NCBI GenBank assembly: GCA_947176485.1
Contig: CAMWQS010000025.1
Location: 1-16,092 of the forward strand
Length of the DNA stretch: 16,092 nt
Direction: 5' to 3'
DNA from: an uncultured Clostridia bacterium
GTDB taxonomy: Bacteria; Bacillota; Clostridia; Christensenellales; Borkfalkiaceae
The notes beneath the pieces were generated by a model. It did no database searches, was not told the origin of the DNA, and saw nothing but the letters and a program-made list of their open reading frames with translations. Positions within the stretch are counted from its first letter, which is position 1; every line of letters begins with the position of its first letter. The position numbers were made by a program, and so were the translations under genes. Positions 14,582 to 16,092 of this stretch are shown piece after piece.

Positions 14582-14604
14582 AGGCGGCTATAAATTAGCC
14601 GCCT
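14582..14604 (-). terminator. Intercistronic hairpin between secG and rnr
   Basis: Perfect 9-bp stem AGGCGGCTA / TAGCCGCCT with a 5-base loop, 12 bases before the rnr ATG on the transcribed strand. It is followed by TATTTTA, a weak T-run, so it may be a partial terminator or attenuator lowering rnr relative to secG. It also lies where it could limit access to the rnr start. Confidence 0.5.
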
Positions 14605-14622
14605 TCGTAATTTCTTTAAGAT

Positions 14623-14925
14623 TTAAATGGTCAATATCTGTACGATATACGCAACCACGGAAAGAACGCCGATAACACCCAAAACAATCCAGCTCCATTT
14701 TTTCAGCTTGCTTTCAATGGAACGGCCTCTGTTTTTGCCGTAGAAAGTTTCGCTTGAAGCGGTTATACCTTGAATACCGTCGGAATTGCTCTTTTGGAAT
14801 AATACGAGTAAAATTGCAAGAAGTGCAGCAAGGAATATTACCACAAGGCAGATTATCATCACCGTCCAGTAAACGGCAAGTTCGGTCTCGTTCATTATTT
14901 TATCTGCCAACAAATTAACTAACAT
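14623..14925 (-). CDS. secG: Protein translocase subunit SecG
   Basis: Small membrane subunit of the SecYEG export channel. 100 aa with two membrane segments (about 18-43 and 76-97) and the conserved intervening LLVLFQKSNSDGIQG motif and TFYGKNRGRSIESKLKKW loop. Bacillota SecG is usually 75-80 aa; the extra length is an N-terminal stretch (MLVNLLADKIMNETELAVY). The ATG at 14925 is chosen because AAGAGGT sits five bases upstream; the alternative Met at residue 11 lacks one. It is the first gene of the secG-rnr-smpB-metY-metA run and has a strong promoter. Confidence 0.94.
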   Translation of the reverse strand: MLVNLLADKIMNETELAVYWTVMIICLVVIFLAALLAILLVLFQKSNSDGIQGITASSETFYGKNRGRSIESKLKKWSWIVLGVIGVLSVVAYIVQILTI

Positions 14926-14954
14926 ATATAACCTCTTAATAAGTTTGCTAAAAA

Positions 14955-14983
14955 ATTATAACACACTGCACGGTGTTTTTCAA
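14955..14983 (-). promoter_or_regulatory. Sigma-A promoter of the secG-rnr-smpB-metY-metA unit
   Basis: On the minus strand: TTGAAA (14978-14983), a 17-base spacer, then TATAAT (14955-14960, perfect). Transcription should begin near 14948, about 22 bases before the secG ATG. The spacer contains a partial dyad (ACACcgtgcaGTGT), possibly chance. Confidence 0.82.
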
Positions 14984-15010
14984 TCAAAAACGCGCAAAAA
15001 ATTAAATTTT

Positions 15011-16030
15011 TTATTCCGAATTTTCGTCAATTTCGCAGGTTTCGTCAGTTTCCGCACTTTCCGAAGTTTCTTCCGCCTGCTTGGGTTTTGGCTTTCTTTC
15101 CCCGAATTTGTTTATAACGAATATCCCAAGGCACACCAATAAAAGCGCGGGCAAGGTGAACCAGCTTAGGCTTTTGTCCGCTTCGTACGGGTTTAAAAGC
15201 GAGAACACCGCGCCGAAGATGGGGTTGGTGCTTTTGAACACGGCAACCTTGGAAACGGGGTTATACCTTAAAAGCACGCCCTGTAAGGTGAACGCGCACG
15301 CCGACAAAAATGCAAGATATATCAGCATAAACGCCGCGCCCACGTCAATATGCGGAATAGTCCCGCCAAAGCTCAAGCCTATAATTACGAGGATAATTCC
15401 GCCGAAGAAAAACTGATACCCGCAAAGTGCAGTAGTGTCCTCGTGCTTTGAAAATATCTTTACAAGCCCCGAAGAAATCGCCGCACTCAGCCCCGAAAAG
15501 ATTACGAAGCCCTCGCCGAGTATCGAAAACGAGAAGGTGAAGTCCCCGCCGATATTGATGAGTACTACGCCGCCAAAGCCTAAAACGCAACCCAAAAGCT
15601 TTATTAGGTTGAACTTTTCGGTGCGGAACAAAAAGCACGCCGCAATAATAGTGAAGAACACGCCCAAGCCGTTCAAAACCGAGGCTTTAACGCCCGCCGT
15701 GTTGGCAAGCCCTATATAGAAAAAGGTGTATTGTAAAACCGTCTGAAAAAGGCTTACAAGCCCCACGCGCCATAAATTTTTGGCTTTTGGCAAAAGGAAT
15801 TTGCGCTTAATAATACTTCCGAAAGCAATTACGAAAACGCCCGCAAGCGTAAACCTCGTGCCGGCAAACAGCATTAAGGAGGGTACGCTTTCGGTATTGA
15901 TTTCAAAAAGCCTATAACCTATTTTAACGCACGGGAAAGCACTGCCCCAAAGTAGGCAGCAAATAATTGCGCATATGCACACTATATAAGTTTTAGAGAA
16001 AAATCTCTCTTTATCTTTTATAAGCACCAT
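15011..16030 (-). CDS. EamA/DMT-family transporter with acidic C-terminal tail
   Basis: Drug/metabolite transporter superfamily permease, 339 aa from the ATG at 16030. Ten hydrophobic segments fall into two EamA repeats (about 15-159 and 168-308). The first contains the LLWGSAFPCVKIG motif after helix 1 and GLANTAGVKASVLNGLGVFFT; the second contains LQGVLLRYNPVSKVAVFKSTNPIFG. Substrate cannot be told from sequence; members export amino acids, metabolites or purines. The C-terminus (309-339) is a hydrophilic tail rich in Glu/Thr/Ser/Asp, made of degenerate three-residue units, and unusual for the family. A TTG at 16045 in the same frame would add five residues, but its codons overlap the -10 element. 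No ribosome site is seen at either start. It is followed by the secG promoter with no obvious terminator between. Confidence 0.9.
   Translation of the reverse strand: MVLIKDKERFFSKTYIVCICAIICCLLWGSAFPCVKIGYRLFEINTESVPSLMLFAGTRFTLAGVFVIAFGSIIKRKFLLPKAKNLWRVGLVSLFQTVLQYTFFYIGLANTAGVKASVLNGLGVFFTIIAACFLFRTEKFNLIKLLGCVLGFGGVVLINIGGDFTFSFSILGEGFVIFSGLSAAISSGLVKIFSKHEDTTALCGYQFFFGGIILVIIGLSFGGTIPHIDVGAAFMLIYLAFLSACAFTLQGVLLRYNPVSKVAVFKSTNPIFGAVFSLLNPYEADKSLSWFTLPALLLVCLGIFVINKFGERKPKPKQAEETSESAETDETCEIDENSE
15022..15075. repeat. Degenerate 9-bp tandem repeat in the transporter's 3' end
   Basis: Six consecutive 9-base units each begin TTTC (TTTCGTCAA, TTTCGCAGG, TTTCGTCAG, TTTCCGCAC, TTTCCGAAG, TTTCTTCCG). 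On the coding strand they give three-residue units such as DET, AET, SES and EET in the acidic tail. Confidence 0.65.
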
Positions 16031-16033
16031 ACC

Positions 16034-16062
16034 ATTATATTTCAAATCAAAAAATATGGCAA
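16034..16062 (-). promoter_or_regulatory. Promoter of the EamA transporter gene
   Basis: On the minus strand: TTGCCA (16057-16062, 5 of 6), a 17-base spacer, then TATAAT (16034-16039, perfect). The ATG at 16030 begins only three bases after the -10, so the expected start (about 16027) falls at the start codon. The mRNA may be leaderless, or the true start codon may be further in. Confidence 0.6.
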
Positions 16063-16065
16063 ATA

Positions 16066-16092
16066 AAAACGGCGCGGCGGACCAAAGTCCGC
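16066..16092. terminator. Part of a terminator hairpin cut by the window end
   Basis: CGGCGCGGCGGAC-CAAA-GTCCGC: the last six bases pair with GCGGAC (16077-16082), and the unpaired GC-rich left arm suggests the stem continues beyond the window. On the minus strand the stem is followed by GTTTTTATTT, so it is probably the terminator of a minus-strand gene upstream of the transporter. Confidence 0.6.

Noticed and set aside
16031..16045. TTG start for the EamA transporter
   Set aside because: Its codons 3-4 are the TATAAT of the best promoter, and it has no ribosome site; the ATG at 16030 is preferred, though not certain.
1..16092. Mobile element, prophage, defence island or CRISPR
   Set aside because: No transposase, integrase, long direct repeats, spaced repeats or defence-type domains are seen; the gene content is core metabolism and envelope.

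Overview
The window reads as ordinary chromosomal DNA from a low-to-mid GC, Gram-positive-type bacterium. It most likely comes from an uncultured gut lineage of Bacillota/Clostridia. Reasons: near-consensus sigma-A promoters (TTGACA/TTGAAA, 17-nt spacers, TATAAT), strong AGGAGG-type ribosome sites on several genes, lipoproteins with collagen-like or glycine-rich linkers, a secG-rnr-smpB cluster, a DUF1540 mini-protein and LemA/DUF2207 envelope proteins. The lineage is inference; no rRNA or other taxonomic marker gene is present. I see no phage, transposon, CRISPR, tRNA or rRNA.

Layout. (1) 1-1469, plus: the 3' nine-tenths of glutaminyl-tRNA synthetase, cut by the window edge. (2) 1470-2351: a 50-residue cysteine-rich DUF1540-type gene on the minus strand, divergent from rplI (ribosomal protein L9), which has its own promoter and terminator. 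(3) 2362-5408, minus: a three-gene unit running Nudix hydrolase with zinc ribbon, then lemA, then a DUF2207 membrane protein. (4) 5409-5602: a divergent promoter region. (5) 5603-9901, plus: a eukaryotic-type UDP-sugar pyrophosphorylase, an S1C/PDZ serine protease lipoprotein, and a large unrecognised lipoprotein that looks internally duplicated. (6) 9956-14925, minus: secG-rnr-smpB, followed directly by the methionine genes metY and metA. (7) 15011-16030, minus: an EamA/DMT transporter. A terminator belonging to a neighbour is cut by the right edge.

How the genes work together. MetA carries Glu at position 111, the residue tied to acetyl-CoA use, so it should make O-acetylhomoserine. MetY then sulfhydrylates that to homocysteine. 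The two genes are joined by a TAATG stop/start overlap and sit on the end of a protein-export / RNA-decay / trans-translation operon. No SAM riboswitch or T-box fits in the 15 bases before metY. The plus-strand group 5603-9901 couples a cytoplasmic sugar-nucleotide enzyme to two exported lipoproteins, which suggests an envelope role (inference). The minus-strand Nudix-lemA-DUF2207 group combines a possible NAD/RNA-cap type hydrolase with two membrane proteins of unknown function.

No dramatic new system is evident. The items most worth a second look are the duplicated lipoprotein family, the methionine genes tied to the smpB operon, promoters that abut start codons (possible leaderless mRNAs), the divergent NudC-like Nudix protein, and the unlisted DUF1540 mini-gene.
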